Assembly (NCBI RefSeq): GCF_038051945.1
Contig: NZ_CP150302.1
Span: forward strand, 2,914,001-2,978,000
Source: Paenibacillus sp. FSL H3-0469
GTDB taxonomy: Bacteria; Bacillota; Bacilli; Paenibacillales; Paenibacillaceae
Length of the DNA stretch: 64,000 bases
Direction: 5' to 3'
The position numbers and the translations under genes were made by a program. This document shows positions 7,948-17,263 of the stretch, in pieces. The notes beneath the pieces are model-generated. The model was not told where the DNA came from. It searched no databases and was given only the letters and a program-made list of their open reading frames with translations. How positions within the stretch are numbered: the first letter of the stretch is position 1; every line of letters begins with the position of its first letter.

Positions 7948-8304
7948 TCAGGGAACCTGCCGGAAATGCTCGCCCAGCTGCCGCTTCAGATCGCCGAAGA
8001 TGAGCAGTTCGCGCTGGAACTTGGAGCGTTCATCCTCCGGGGTCATCACGGTGCTGCCGGTGAAGCCGCTGACCGTAACGTCCTGGAAGGCATCATGCAG
8101 ATTATTGTCGAACCAGTCGGTGGCCGTATCCGCATCATTCGTCAGAATCCGGACAATTTCATAGCCCTCCTCGCGCTGATCCTCAACAATATACACCAGC
8201 AGCGCGGAATCGCCCACAGCTCCGGGCAATACGCCAACCTCTGCGCAAGGCGCACCGTCGTAATCAGTCATTCTGCGGATTTTGGCGTCTTTAATGTAAT
8301 ACAC
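7948..8304 (-). CDS. Hypothetical protein, 118 aa
   Basis: The start is GTG (MYYIKDAKIRRM), with GGAGGG about 13 bp upstream; the nearby ATGATG lies in another frame that stops after seven codons. The protein is acidic and soluble, with an alpha/beta pattern (ALLVYIVEDQ, YEIVRILTND) and no signal peptide or membrane segment. I do not recognise the family. It lies between the tRNA and the oppositely oriented asnB, with no operon partner. Confidence 0.7.
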   Translation of the reverse strand: MYYIKDAKIRRMTDYDGAPCAEVGVLPGAVGDSALLVYIVEDQREEGYEIVRILTNDADTATDWFDNNLHDAFQDVTVSGFTGSTVMTPEDERSKFQRELLIFGDLKRQLGEHFRQVP

Positions 8305-8452
8305 TTGTCATCATCCCTCCTGGCAATTTTCCCTCTCCCCTAGTGTTCGGATAAGGACATACATTTTATCCCTTCAATCGGCATATATCTGTATTACTTG
8401 GCAAAAAAGAAAGGACAGACAACAATCGCACAAAAGAGAGGATGAATCAGAC

Positions 8453-10297
8453 ATGTGCGGAATAACCGGATTTGTCCAGTGGCGCGGTGATCTTACAGGG
8501 CACTCGCAACTGCTCGTCAGAATGACCGAAACGTTAGCCAACCGCGGACCGGATGCAGCCGGAACCTGGATTTCAGGACCTATTGCCTTCGGTCACCGCC
8601 GACTCAGCGTCATCGATCCTGAGAACGGTGCACAGCCGATGATTGCCCGCCATGAAGATAAGTTGTACGCAATAGTATATAACGGCGAGCTATATAATGC
8701 CCCTGAGCTGAAAAAAGAGCTGAAGCAGCGCGGGCATCATTTTCTCACGGAATGCGATACCGAGGTTCTGCTGCATGCCTACATCGAATGGGGGCCGGAT
8801 TGCACGGAGAAGCTCAATGGCATCTTTGCCTTTGCCGTGTGGGACAGCTTGCGCGATCAGGTATTCCTGGCCCGCGACCGCCTGGGCGTGAAGCCGCTGT
8901 TCTATAGCCAAGTCGATGACGTTTTCGTCTTCGGGTCCGAGCCCAAGGCGCTGCTGCAGCATCCCCTCGTCCAGCCGAAGGTCGGTCCGGAGGGTCTGGC
9001 TGAGATTTTCATTATCGGTCCGGCACGGACTCCGGGACAAGGGGTATATAAAGATATATTCGAGCTTCGCCCCGGTCATGCCATGATTTACAGCCGCAGC
9101 GGAATCCGCAGCTATGCTTACTGGAAGCTGGAGAGTGTCCGGCATACCGATAACGTGGATGAGACGGCAGCACGGGTGCGTGAATTGCTTCAGGATACGC
9201 TGGAGCGCCAGCTGGTCTCCGATGTCCCGGTCTGCTCGCTGCTCTCCGGCGGACTCGATTCCAGCGCCCTGACCGCGCTTGCCGTAGATTATTACAAACG
9301 GACCGGCCAGGGCCGGGTCGATACCTTCTCGGTCGATTATGTAGACAACGATAAGCATTTCAAAAGCCATACCTTCCAGCCCGGAGCCGACGGTCCCTGG
9401 ATTCAGCGGATGGTCGACGAGCTGGAGACGAATCATCACTTTATCGCTTTTGACACACCGGAGCTGGTAGCCGCACTCGATAATGCCCTGTACTCCCGTG
9501 ATTTGCCGGGGATGACCGACGTGGATTCCTCACTCTATTTGTTCTGCCAGGAGATCAAAAAGAAGGCCACAGTAGCCATCTCAGGCGAAGCAGCCGACGA
9601 AATATTCGGCGGCTATCCCTGGTTCCACCGCGAGGAGATGTTATCTTCCGGTACCTTCCCCTGGTCGGTGGCCCCCAACATGCGTGCCGGATTATTATCG
9701 CCGGAAATCCGGGAGTGGATACGTCCGCTGGAATATTTAGGTGACCGTTACAGCGACGCGGTGGCCGAGGTGCCGAGGCTTGACGGTGAGACCGGCAAAC
9801 AGTCGCAGATGCGTGTGATGTCCTATCTCAACATTACCCGCTTCATGCCGACCCTGCTGGACCGCAAGGACCGGATGAGCATGGGCGTGGGACTTGAGGT
9901 ACGCGTTCCGTATTGTGACCACCGGCTGGTGCAATATGTTTTTAACATTCCATGGGAGATTAAAATGGTAGGCAACCGGGAGAAAGGCATCCTGCGTAAG
10001 GCGCTGGAGGGCGTACTGCCGGACGATGTGCTCTACCGCAAAAAAAGTCCGTACCCCAAAACGCATAACCCCGCCTATCTGAACAAGGTGCGCTCACAGG
10101 TGCTGAGCATTCTGGACGATCCTTCTTCCCCCATCCTCCCGCTCATTGATCATGCCAAAATCAGAGAAATCGCCGCATCGCCAGAGTCCTCGACCAATCT
10201 GCCATGGTTCGGCCAGCTGATGTCCGGCCCGCAATTATTCGCTTATCTGGCCCAGGTCAACCTGTGGCTGAAGACATACAATGTGTCGATCGGCTGA
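8453..10297 (+). CDS. asnB: Asparagine synthetase (glutamine-hydrolysing)
   Basis: AsnB makes asparagine from aspartate, ATP and glutamine-derived ammonia. The first residues MCGITGF give the N-terminal-nucleophile Cys2 of the glutaminase domain (residues 1 to about 210). The synthetase half has the PP-loop SGGLDSSAL near residue 265 and the later SGEAADEIFGGYPWF and DRKDRMSMGVGLEVRVPY motifs. At 614 aa it has the family's normal length. GAGAGGATGAATCAGAC before the ATG supplies the ribosome binding site. It stands alone and is followed by two hairpins. Some relatives amidate cell-wall or antibiotic precursors, but nothing nearby points that way. Confidence 0.95.
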   Translation: MCGITGFVQWRGDLTGHSQLLVRMTETLANRGPDAAGTWISGPIAFGHRRLSVIDPENGAQPMIARHEDKLYAIVYNGELYNAPELKKELKQRGHHFLTECDTEVLLHAYIEWGPDCTEKLNGIFAFAVWDSLRDQVFLARDRLGVKPLFYSQVDDVFVFGSEPKALLQHPLVQPKVGPEGLAEIFIIGPARTPGQGVYKDIFELRPGHAMIYSRSGIRSYAYWKLESVRHTDNVDETAARVRELLQDTLERQLVSDVPVCSLLSGGLDSSALTALAVDYYKRTGQGRVDTFSVDYVDNDKHFKSHTFQPGADGPWIQRMVDELETNHHFIAFDTPELVAALDNALYSRDLPGMTDVDSSLYLFCQEIKKKATVAISGEAADEIFGGYPWFHREEMLSSGTFPWSVAPNMRAGLLSPEIREWIRPLEYLGDRYSDAVAEVPRLDGETGKQSQMRVMSYLNITRFMPTLLDRKDRMSMGVGLEVRVPYCDHRLVQYVFNIPWEIKMVGNREKGILRKALEGVLPDDVLYRKKSPYPKTHNPAYLNKVRSQVLSILDDPSSPILPLIDHAKIREIAASPESSTNLPWFGQLMSGPQLFAYLAQVNLWLKTYNVSIG

Positions 10298-10314
10298 GTT
10301 CAAATCAAGTAGAA

Positions 10315-10346
10315 ACGGCTTTGCCGTCCTTTTAAAGGACGGTACC
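10315..10346 (+). terminator. Hairpin after asnB
   Basis: CCGTCCTTT (10325-10333) pairs with AAAGGACGG (10334-10342) within outer arms AAACGG/CCGTTT. There is no long T-run, so it may be a stem that stabilises the mRNA end rather than a full terminator. Confidence 0.5.
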
Positions 10347-10410
10347 GTTTCAGCGGGAAATAGAGGGATAATTTATAGAGTGAAACATATAAATTCTATA
10401 TTTCAAAAAG

Positions 10411-10456
10411 GGTGCCCGCCCAGAATGTAAAGCACACATTCTGGAGGGCACCTTTT
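10411..10456. terminator. Bidirectional terminator between asnB and the aldo/keto reductase gene
   Basis: GGTGCCC and CCAGAATGT (10411-10428) pair with ACATTCTGG and GGGCACC (10436-10452). TTTT follows on the plus strand and CTTTTTG on the minus strand, so it can end both converging genes. Confidence 0.85.
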
Positions 10457-10489
10457 GTATAGCAATAGATTCATCAATCTATCTTAACT

Positions 10490-11326
10490 CTAGAAATTGA
10501 AATTATCCGGGTCCGGGCCGAAGCGGTGATTCTGATTCAGGTCCTCAATGGCCTTAACATCCTCATCGCTGAGTGTGAAGTCGAAGAAGCCGGCGTTCTC
10601 GATAATCCGCTCCTGATGGACCGACTTCGGAATGGTGATGACGCCCTGCTGCAGATCCCAGCGCAAGACAATCTGCGCTACCGTCTTGCCGTACCGCTCC
10701 GCCAGTTCCTTCAGCAGCGGCAGATCCAGATTACCCTGCATGAGCGGACTCCAGGCTTCCAGCTGGATATCATGCTTCCGCGCATATTTCAGCAATTCAC
10801 GCTGGGTCAGCAGCGGATGGAATTCCACCTGGTCTACCACTGGCACCACGCCGCTGTCCTCGATGATATCCTCCAGATGATGCGGCTGGAAGTTGCTCAC
10901 CCCGATGGATTTGACCAGCCCTTCCTTTTGCAGATGGATCAGCGCTTTCCAGGTTTCTTTATATTTGCCGGCCACCGGCCAGTGAATCAAGTACAAATCT
11001 ACCTGCTCCAGACCCAGCTTCTTGCGGCTGACTTCAAAAGCCTTCAATGTCGATTCATACCCCTGATCCGGGTTGCGGACCTTGGTGGTAATAAACAGCT
11101 CTTCCCGGGGAACTCCGCATTCACGGATCGCCTGCCCCACACCCTCTTCATTGTTATAGCCGGCAGCTGTATCAATACTGCGATACCCCGTCTCCACCGC
11201 AGACTTCACCGCACGGATAACCTCTTCGCCATCCTTGGTCTGCCATACGCCAAGACCCAGCCACGGCATCGTTACTCCATCGTTCAAGGTAGGCCCGCCT
11301 GTAAATGGTGCGTTCATTTCACTCAT
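10490..11326 (-). CDS. Aldo/keto reductase
   Basis: An NADPH-dependent carbonyl reductase of the AKR superfamily (YvgN/2,5-diketogluconate reductase type). I chose the ATG at 11326 (MSEMNAPFT) because GGAGGG lies at the right distance; an upstream in-frame start adds 23 unconserved residues. The 278 aa form one (beta/alpha)8 barrel. Family motifs are GLGVWQT, DTAAGYNNEEGVG (catalytic Asp and Tyr), LYLIHWPV (active-site His), SIGVSNF and IPKSVHQERI (cofactor-binding Lys/Ser). It is a single-gene unit. The substrate cannot be told from sequence. Confidence 0.93.
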   Translation of the reverse strand: MSEMNAPFTGGPTLNDGVTMPWLGLGVWQTKDGEEVIRAVKSAVETGYRSIDTAAGYNNEEGVGQAIRECGVPREELFITTKVRNPDQGYESTLKAFEVSRKKLGLEQVDLYLIHWPVAGKYKETWKALIHLQKEGLVKSIGVSNFQPHHLEDIIEDSGVVPVVDQVEFHPLLTQRELLKYARKHDIQLEAWSPLMQGNLDLPLLKELAERYGKTVAQIVLRWDLQQGVITIPKSVHQERIIENAGFFDFTLSDEDVKAIEDLNQNHRFGPDPDNFNF

Positions 11327-11516
11327 ATCGATACCCTCCAAGCCTAATTTGAATTCAACAAGCTTCCTTAACCGTATTACCGCTCTCATAATCATCCAAT
11401 TGCGAAATCAGTGAACCGGATAGCCCATAGGTTGCCAATATGTGACGATTGTATGCCCCGTATGTATCAAAAATGGAGCACAGCCCCTTCCCGGCCGCAC
11501 TCCATTACAAACCTGC

Positions 11517-11975
11517 TTATTTCTTGTCAATCAGCTTGAAATCGTCAAAATGGAACTCCGGAGACACGATGCAGGAGACGAGTGACGGTTCTTCGCCTAA
11601 CGGACGTGCAGCCTGCCATACACCGGGAGGAATCACTACCTGCGGCTGCTGGCCCGCAGCGATATCCAGACCCAGAATAACCTCCGTTACGTTCTCCGGC
11701 TCTGCGCCGTTGCCTCCCAGGCTAAGCACGATCGGGCTGCCGGAATGATACAGCCAGATTTCGGAGGACAGCACAGTGTGCCAATCCGAAGTCTCGTCAG
11801 CATGAAGCAGGAAATAGATCGATGAAGCTGAAGCGCGCGGGCCCGAGTATGCCTCGCCCAGCGTGTCCTTAGGAATCTCAAACGGAGAATTCCACAGTCT
11901 CTTGTACCATCCGCCTTCCACGTGGGGCTGCAGCCCCAAGGTTTCTACGAGCGGGGAAATTTCTTTTTGCGTCAT
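11517..11975 (-). CDS. Cupin-superfamily protein (DUF985/Cupin_5)
   Basis: A 152-aa single-domain cupin. Typical features are LGLQPHVEGGWYKR near the N-terminus, SSIYFLL and DWHTVLSSEIWLYHSGSP (the metal-site His/Glu strand of the barrel), and VIPPGVWQAARPL near the C-terminus. Members of this group have no settled function; some resemble sugar epimerases or isomerases. GAAGGAGAAGAACCC precedes the ATG. No operon partner is close. Confidence 0.88.
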   Translation of the reverse strand: MTQKEISPLVETLGLQPHVEGGWYKRLWNSPFEIPKDTLGEAYSGPRASASSIYFLLHADETSDWHTVLSSEIWLYHSGSPIVLSLGGNGAEPENVTEVILGLDIAAGQQPQVVIPPGVWQAARPLGEEPSLVSCIVSPEFHFDDFKLIDKK

Positions 11976-12120
11976 GGGTTCTTCTCCTTCAAGTCTTGCA
12001 CAGCGGCAAAACAGTCTTCATAAGCAAAGGCTTAAGAGGTACAAGCGTACCTGCTAAGCCTCGGCCTGATTGTGCTATTAACTGTAACGGATACTGCAGC
12101 AATTGTAAATTGTCTTACTC

Positions 12121-13056
12121 TTATTTGCCTTCTTTGCCAGCCTTGAATACTTCGGCAATGGCTCCCAGGCTGCCCAGTGTTTCCACCGCACTGGTCGGCA
12201 GGAATATTTTGTTCGCTGGTCCCTTAGACATGTCAGTCAGAGCTTCAAAGGATTGATAAGCCAGCACTCTTTCATCCAGTCCTGCGCTGGCGATCATGGC
12301 AATCCGTGCTTTCTCCGCCATCGCCACTGCTTCGATCGCCTTGGCCTGGCCGAGGGCTTCCAGCTCCTGCGCCTGACCGAGACCTTCCGCCTGACGGATG
12401 CGGGCTTCCTTATCCCCTTCCGCCTTCAGGATCTTGCTCTGCTTATCCCCTTCGGCACGGAGGATCATATCCTGCTTGGCGGCTTCCGCCTCCAGGACAA
12501 TCGCACGCTTGCTGCGTTCTGCCTTCATCTGTTTGTCCATGGCTTCCTGAATATCGAGCGGCGGCTTGATGTCGATAACTTCGACACGCTCAATGCGCAC
12601 GCCCCACTTCTCTGTCGCTTCATCCAGCGCGAGACGGATGTCGGAGGAGATTTTTTCACGGCCGGACAAGGTTTCATCCAGCTCCAGCTTACCGATAATC
12701 TGACGCATGGTGGCTGTGGAGATATTCCGCACCCCATACACATAATCGGAGATACCGTACGTTGCTTCTTCCGGACCCACTACCTGATAGAAGATAATCG
12801 TATCGATCTGCACCTGTACGTTATCCTTCGTGATTACCGTCTGCGGCGGTACATTCGCCTGTTGAATCCGCAGGTCATGATAGACCCGCACCTGATCAAT
12901 TACCGGAATGAGAATATTCAGACCTGGTGTAAGCAGACGGTGGAATTTACCCAGACGCTCTACAACTCCAACTCTTTGCTGCGGGACAATCTTGATCGTC
13001 ATTGCGATAAATACTACGACAACAACAATAATAATTCCGATAATTATCAATTCCAT
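12121..13056 (-). CDS. SPFH/band 7 (stomatin-like) membrane protein
   Basis: One N-terminal membrane helix (ELIIIGIIIVVVVVFIAMTI) is followed by a band 7 domain (VPQQRVGVVERLGKFHRLLTPGLN) and a long Ala/Glu-rich coiled coil (EAEAAKQDMILRAEGDKQ and similar repeats). Such proteins form oligomers in membrane microdomains. The ATG at 13056 shares one base with the TAA of the NfeD-like gene upstream (TAATG), so the two are translationally coupled. The pair, an NfeD-type partner plus a stomatin-like protein, is a classic operon linked to membrane quality control or envelope stress. The family is secure; the client is unknown. Confidence 0.93.
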   Translation of the reverse strand: MELIIIGIIIVVVVVFIAMTIKIVPQQRVGVVERLGKFHRLLTPGLNILIPVIDQVRVYHDLRIQQANVPPQTVITKDNVQVQIDTIIFYQVVGPEEATYGISDYVYGVRNISTATMRQIIGKLELDETLSGREKISSDIRLALDEATEKWGVRIERVEVIDIKPPLDIQEAMDKQMKAERSKRAIVLEAEAAKQDMILRAEGDKQSKILKAEGDKEARIRQAEGLGQAQELEALGQAKAIEAVAMAEKARIAMIASAGLDERVLAYQSFEALTDMSKGPANKIFLPTSAVETLGSLGAIAEVFKAGKEGK

Positions 13057-13490
13057 TAGTACATATCCCCCCATCGTTCTACTTCAATAATGGTCGTGCT
13101 TCTTCTTACTACAATTACCTGCTGACCCTTGCCCAGTGCCACTGTAGAGGTTGCACTCCATGTATCGCCGCCAATCTTGACCTGCCCATAACGGCCAGGC
13201 TCAATCGGTTCAACGACCAGACCTTGCCTGCCGATAATCTCGGTACCCGTATCCTTGAAGCCCCGCGCATTGCGCAGCCGCTCAGATAATGGCTTGGTGA
13301 AGAACGTCAGGGCCAGGGCTAACAGCGAACCCGCTACGACCTGCAGCAGCCATGCATCCGGCAGCACAAGCGCAACCAGTCCGGCAGCCAAGGCTCCCAG
13401 GCTAAGCCATAACAAATAGAATGTAAACGTAAACATCTCTACTACAAACAAGACGCCAGCGGCAATTAACCACAATACCCACATACTCAT
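13056..13490 (-). CDS. NfeD-like membrane protein
   Basis: The N-terminal half has hydrophobic segments (VLWLIAAGVLFVVEMFTFTFYLLWLSLGALAAGLVALVLP and a following helix). The C-terminal half is an OB-fold NfeD domain (GRQGLVVEPIEPGRYGQVKIGGDTW). I prefer the ATG at 13490 (MSMWVLW), which has GGAAGGTGG about 11 bp upstream, over an in-frame GTG at 13505. It is the short form of the family, without the serine protease domain. It is the first gene of the pair with the stomatin-like gene. Confidence 0.88.
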   Translation of the reverse strand: MSMWVLWLIAAGVLFVVEMFTFTFYLLWLSLGALAAGLVALVLPDAWLLQVVAGSLLALALTFFTKPLSERLRNARGFKDTGTEIIGRQGLVVEPIEPGRYGQVKIGGDTWSATSTVALGKGQQVIVVRRSTTIIEVERWGDMY

Positions 13491-14093
13491 TGGTGAACCC
13501 ACCACCTTCCGCTATATACTACTATAACGAAATAATCGGCATCACGTTTCACAAATTTTTAGAGGCCGGGGCAGCCGCCTGTCTGTTCATTATATTTCAG
13601 CCTGTGGAAGCTTATGAACCTTAAGCGGGATACAGGACGGCTAAATTGTATTTAAACATAAATATATCCAATCGAAGCGTAAAAAACTCACTAAGCGGAA
13701 TTTCCGTACCCGGAAATCCTGCTTCCAAAACCTCCAAGGCACAGAATTAGCTATAAATATGGTGCAAACCACCATATTGGGACGGGAAATCTGAGATTCT
13801 GCGGGGAGTGGAGCTCGGCGGATGAAGCAGGTGGATATTGTACATCTAATTCGGGGTCATCGTGGCACATATAGAAATTAGTTGGAAAAACAACACTTAA
13901 TCGGTCCGTTTTTTCGTGAATCGAGAGAGTCCGGCTGATTAACTGTACTTTTTCCAACTGCTTCCTACAAGGACCGCGTTTCAGCGAAATTAAATGCCTT
14001 TTTTCCAACTATGTCCGCTCACTAATCATAATAGCAAGCAGATTAAATAAGCAGGATCGCTCGCAGCAACGTATCATTCAGAAAAGCACTAAA
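13491..14093. other. Intergenic region with inverted TTGGAAAAA elements
   Basis: No supported gene. It holds a 9-bp hairpin AATATGGTG/CACCATATT (13756-13778) and a larger imperfect inverted repeat: GTTGGAAAAACAACACTTAA (13881-13900) against TTAACTGTACTTTTTCCAAC (13940-13959). A third TTTTTCCAACT sits at about 14000-14010. The 85-codon open frame across it lacks a ribosome binding site and consists of these repeats, so I do not call it. Confidence 0.6.
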
Positions 14094-14124
14094 AAACGGT
14101 GCCAGCTTAAAGCCGGCACCGCTC
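14094..14124 (-). terminator. Terminator of the chitinase gene
   Basis: CGGTGCC and an inner GCTT arm pair with AAGC and GGCACCG (one mismatch) at 14098-14122. Six Ts follow on the minus strand. Confidence 0.85.
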
Positions 14125-14186
14125 ATTGTTCTATACTTAGGCTTACTATTCCCTATGGCTGGATTTCCGCGCTATCTGCTCCGCCT

Positions 14187-16139
14187 TTAGTTCAGCTTCC
14201 AGAGCGCAGGAGTGACATTCGGCTCCCAGCCGGCAAGTGAGGTATGGGCTTGCAGGCAGGTGTAGGATTGCCCGTTGTAAGTCACGATACTGCCGGTACT
14301 ATAAGCAGTGCCCGCTTTCCAGGCAGCAGCACCTGGGGTAGCCGAAGGGACTGGCGTCACTACAGGAGTAGAAGTTGGCGCTATCGTCGGCGTAGCTGAA
14401 GGGCTTACTGTCGGTAGTGGCGTAGCTGTCGGCTGCGGGGTAGTGTTACCGCAGGTACCGGTCACCCGCCACACCCCGAAGGCACCGCTGAGATCCGGCC
14501 GGTCTCCCTGCGTCCACCACTGGGCCTGATAGATCAGCCCGCCATAGGAGACTTGCTGTCCCTGTGTGTAGACAGCGGTGGAACTCCAGGCTGCCGTAGA
14601 GCATTGCCCCGGCGTCGCCGTCGGTGCCACTGTCGCAGTCGGCGTGGCTGATGGCTTCACCGTTGCCGTCGGCGCTACCGTCGCCGTTGGTGCCACTGTC
14701 GCGGTCGGCGTGGCCGATGGCTTCACCGTTGCGGTCGGCGTGGCTGATGGCTTCACCGTCGCCGTCGGCACCGGCGTTGCTGTAGGTGTCACCACCCCGC
14801 CGCCCAGCTCTGCACTGAGCTTGGTCTGCAGCGTCTTATTGCGGTCTCCGCTGGTCTCCCAGAACATGGCTCCGGCAAGACCCTTGGATTTCAAGTAGCT
14901 GGCTTTGTAGCCGATGGATTCGGCATCATCATAGCTGATGAAGGTCTGGTTGGACGGGTTATAGAGATAAGGGACCTTGGAGGTATTGTTCCAGTAACGG
15001 GTATAACCGTTCTTATTGATATAATTGGCTTCCAGATCACTGAAATCGTAGTTGCCCTTCTCCCAGGTTCCGGTCTGGGAGATCCCGGCGGACACCTGAT
15101 ATTGTCCGTTGCCCGCAGCAGGGGCACCGCCCCAGCCCCGGCCGTAGAACGGCATGCCGAGCACCAGCTTATTCGCCGGTACGCCTGCACTCAGATAGCT
15201 GGTCACTGCCTTGTCGATATTATAGTTCGCCGGCTCGGTCAATCCTGATGAAGCGGCTGCCGGGTCATAATACAGCGGTGCATTGTGGCCGGTAGTAGGG
15301 TTCCAGCTGCCGTTGAAGTCATAGGTCATAATGTTGATCCAGTCCACCACGGAGGCGATTCCGCTGAGATTGTTATTCTGAATGTAAGTCGGACCTGCAC
15401 CCGAGGCAATGGTCAGGAGATACGTTTTGCCGTCAGCAGCCCCGGCGGCATTCAGCTTTTCCCGGATCTTTTGGAGCAGCAGGATGTAGTTCTGCCTATC
15501 CTCAGGGCGGTAGCTGTTGCCCGCAAGTCCGCCGCTGACCGGATATTCCCAGTCCAGATCGACACCGTCCATCTTGTATTTGCGGATGAAATCCACGGAG
15601 GAGCTCGCGAACACCTCACGGGTTGCCGCTGTGGCAGCCACATCCGAGAAACGGTTGGACCAGGTCCAGCCCCCGACGGAGATCATCGTCTTCAGATTCG
15701 GATTCTTGTCCTTCAGCTTCCAGAGCTGCTTCAGATTCCCCTTGATCGGGTCATCCCATTTGTCATCGCCGAAGCTTTTCTGGGCATCGATCCAGGGATC
15801 GCCCAGCACTACAGTGCCATTGGGAACGCTGATCGCCTGCCCCTGCTCGTTCTGGCAGGACCAGGTGACCGGATTCGGTCCGGTCGGATCGGAATTGCCG
15901 TGTATTCCGTTCCAGCAGATGTCAGCAAAGGCATAGTTGATGACATTCATTTTGCCAGGATCGATATCCGTTACATTATAAGCCCGCCCATAGGCGGCCC
16001 ATGAAGCATAATAGCCGACAATCTTGTAGTCACCGGCTGCCTGAACAGTTCTGTTATTTGCACCAAAAGCCGAAAAAAGAGTAAGGAAAAGGACTGCCGC
16101 CAAGCCAAGCACAAAGGATTTTCTTTTGATAAAGGCCAT
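14187..16139 (-). CDS. Secreted GH18 chitinase with two CBM5/12 domains
   Basis: An endo-acting chitin hydrolase. The start at 16139 (MAFIKRKSFVLG) has GGGGAGGTAATTACGAA upstream and gives a clean signal peptide (KRK, then about 17 hydrophobic residues, cut near VQA-AGDYK). The GH18 barrel carries the catalytic motif DGVDLDWEYP near residues 188-197, SVGGWTWSN earlier and MTYDFNG later. A Pro/Thr/Ala/Val linker of short repeats follows, then a chitin-binding CBM5/12 domain (about 515-565, AYTQGQ-type strand and WWTQGDRP), a second linker and a second CBM5/12 at the C-terminus (AWKAGTAYSTGSIVTYNG). It is monocistronic with its own terminator. Its products could feed the GlcNAc-glycan locus at 50.8-61 kb, but no shared operator was seen. 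Confidence 0.95.
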   Translation of the reverse strand: MAFIKRKSFVLGLAAVLFLTLFSAFGANNRTVQAAGDYKIVGYYASWAAYGRAYNVTDIDPGKMNVINYAFADICWNGIHGNSDPTGPNPVTWSCQNEQGQAISVPNGTVVLGDPWIDAQKSFGDDKWDDPIKGNLKQLWKLKDKNPNLKTMISVGGWTWSNRFSDVAATAATREVFASSSVDFIRKYKMDGVDLDWEYPVSGGLAGNSYRPEDRQNYILLLQKIREKLNAAGAADGKTYLLTIASGAGPTYIQNNNLSGIASVVDWINIMTYDFNGSWNPTTGHNAPLYYDPAAASSGLTEPANYNIDKAVTSYLSAGVPANKLVLGMPFYGRGWGGAPAAGNGQYQVSAGISQTGTWEKGNYDFSDLEANYINKNGYTRYWNNTSKVPYLYNPSNQTFISYDDAESIGYKASYLKSKGLAGAMFWETSGDRNKTLQTKLSAELGGGVVTPTATPVPTATVKPSATPTATVKPSATPTATVAPTATVAPTATVKPSATPTATVAPTATPGQCSTAAWSSTAVYTQGQQVSYGGLIYQAQWWTQGDRPDLSGAFGVWRVTGTCGNTTPQPTATPLPTVSPSATPTIAPTSTPVVTPVPSATPGAAAWKAGTAYSTGSIVTYNGQSYTCLQAHTSLAGWEPNVTPALWKLN

Positions 16140-16565
16140 TTCGTAATTACCTCCCCGGTTCAATGCGTAGCCTGTAAAGCCTGCTTCATGGACATCCATG
16201 CGCCTCTGCCATCAAGGATATTAAGTGACCGTTCTTCCCTTGCTGCGAATGAGAAAGCTCAGCGTTCACCTCCCGGACCCGATTGGCCTTGACCTTCACC
16301 CTCTGAAACTATTAAATTCCTGGCAGTTTGACTGGTAGACTAGCATTAGACAGCTCAAAAAGCGCAGCTCAGCAGCATACGGATTACTCGCTCCACTGCG
16401 GCCTACGTTGTTGTCTGGTAAAGTTCAGGTGGGTAGAATGCGGCGATTTGCGGGAGGATGCAGGATCTGCGAAGGGGTGAAGTCAACTCTTATTCTCATA
16501 CAAAGCCGGAGGATATGCTAGGGATAAATTTCCATAATCAGGGGGGATTATTATCTAAAAAAACA
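16140..16565. other. Intergenic region upstream of the chitinase gene
   Basis: About 430 bp with no supported gene. It should hold the chitinase promoter (minus strand), but I see no convincing -35/-10 pair or catabolite-repression box. An open frame from 16458 on the plus strand runs into the rdgB terminator and is not credible. Confidence 0.5.
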
Positions 16566-16606
16566 GGAAGCAGCCCCAAGCATAGTCTGCTTAAGGGCTG
16601 CTTCCA
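16555..16606 (-). terminator. Terminator of the gerM-rph-rdgB group
   Basis: GGAAGCAGCCC (16566-16576) pairs perfectly with GGGCTGCTTCC (16595-16605). On the minus strand it is followed by TGTTTTTTT, just after rdgB. Confidence 0.88.
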
Positions 16607-16620
16607 GGGCTCCAAATCTT

Positions 16621-17262
16621 CTATTGACCGCTGCTCTGCGCGGCAGCAAGCTTCTCGGTCAGACGCCGCAGCGCCGTTCCGCGGTGGCTGATCGCCTGCT
16701 TTTCCTCAAGCGTCAGCTCAGCCATCGTCTTCTCGTATTCGGGGAGATAGAACAGCGGGTCATAGCCGAAACCGCCGCCACCCGCAGGCTCCGAGGTAAT
16801 CCAGCCTCCAACCGTACCCTCAGCCGTCCATTCCCGGCCGTCCGCCGGATCGTAGAGCGACAGGGCACAGACGAACCGGGCGGGACTCAGCAGCGGTTGT
16901 CCAGTATCCTCACCCTGCTTCAGCCGTTCCAGCTCGCTCATCAGCTTCAGATTATTCGCTTCATCATCCGCCGCCTCACCGGCATAGCGGGCCGAGTACA
17001 CGCCGGGATTTCCGTCCAGCGCCTCTACACAGAGACCGGAATCGTCTGCCAGCACCGGCAGTCCAAGAGCGTCCCCTACAGCACGGGATTTTTTGAAGGC
17101 ATTCTCGGCAAAAGTGGCCCCATCCTCAACCACATCCGGCAGATCCGGGTAGTCGTACATGCTTTTGACTGTAAGTCCCAGGGGAGCAAAGGCATGCTGG
17201 AACTCCCGCACCTTGCCTTTGTTCTTCGTCGCGACAATCAGAACTCCGCTGCCGGACTTCAT
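16621..17262 (-). CDS. rdgB: XTP/dITP pyrophosphatase (RdgB/HAM1 family)
   Basis: It hydrolyses non-canonical purine triphosphates (dITP, XTP) and so keeps them out of DNA and RNA. Motifs are VATKNKGKVREF at the N-terminus, LADDSGLCVEAL with the catalytic Asp pair, PGVYSARYAGE, GGFGYDPLFYLPEYEKTMAEL and ISHRGTALRRL. The ATG at 17262 follows the rph stop by one base and has AGGTGTAGG as its ribosome binding site; a longer frame would overlap rph by 18 codons. It has 213 aa, near the family norm. Translation is likely coupled to rph, in the same order as Bacillus gerM-rph-ysnA. Confidence 0.95.
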   Translation of the reverse strand: MKSGSGVLIVATKNKGKVREFQHAFAPLGLTVKSMYDYPDLPDVVEDGATFAENAFKKSRAVGDALGLPVLADDSGLCVEALDGNPGVYSARYAGEAADDEANNLKLMSELERLKQGEDTGQPLLSPARFVCALSLYDPADGREWTAEGTVGGWITSEPAGGGGFGYDPLFYLPEYEKTMAELTLEEKQAISHRGTALRRLTEKLAAAQSSGQ

Positions 17263-17263
17263 C

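Noticed and set aside
13751..14008. 85-codon minus-strand ORF
   Set aside because: It consists of the inverted TTGGAAAAA elements and a hairpin and lacks a ribosome binding site.
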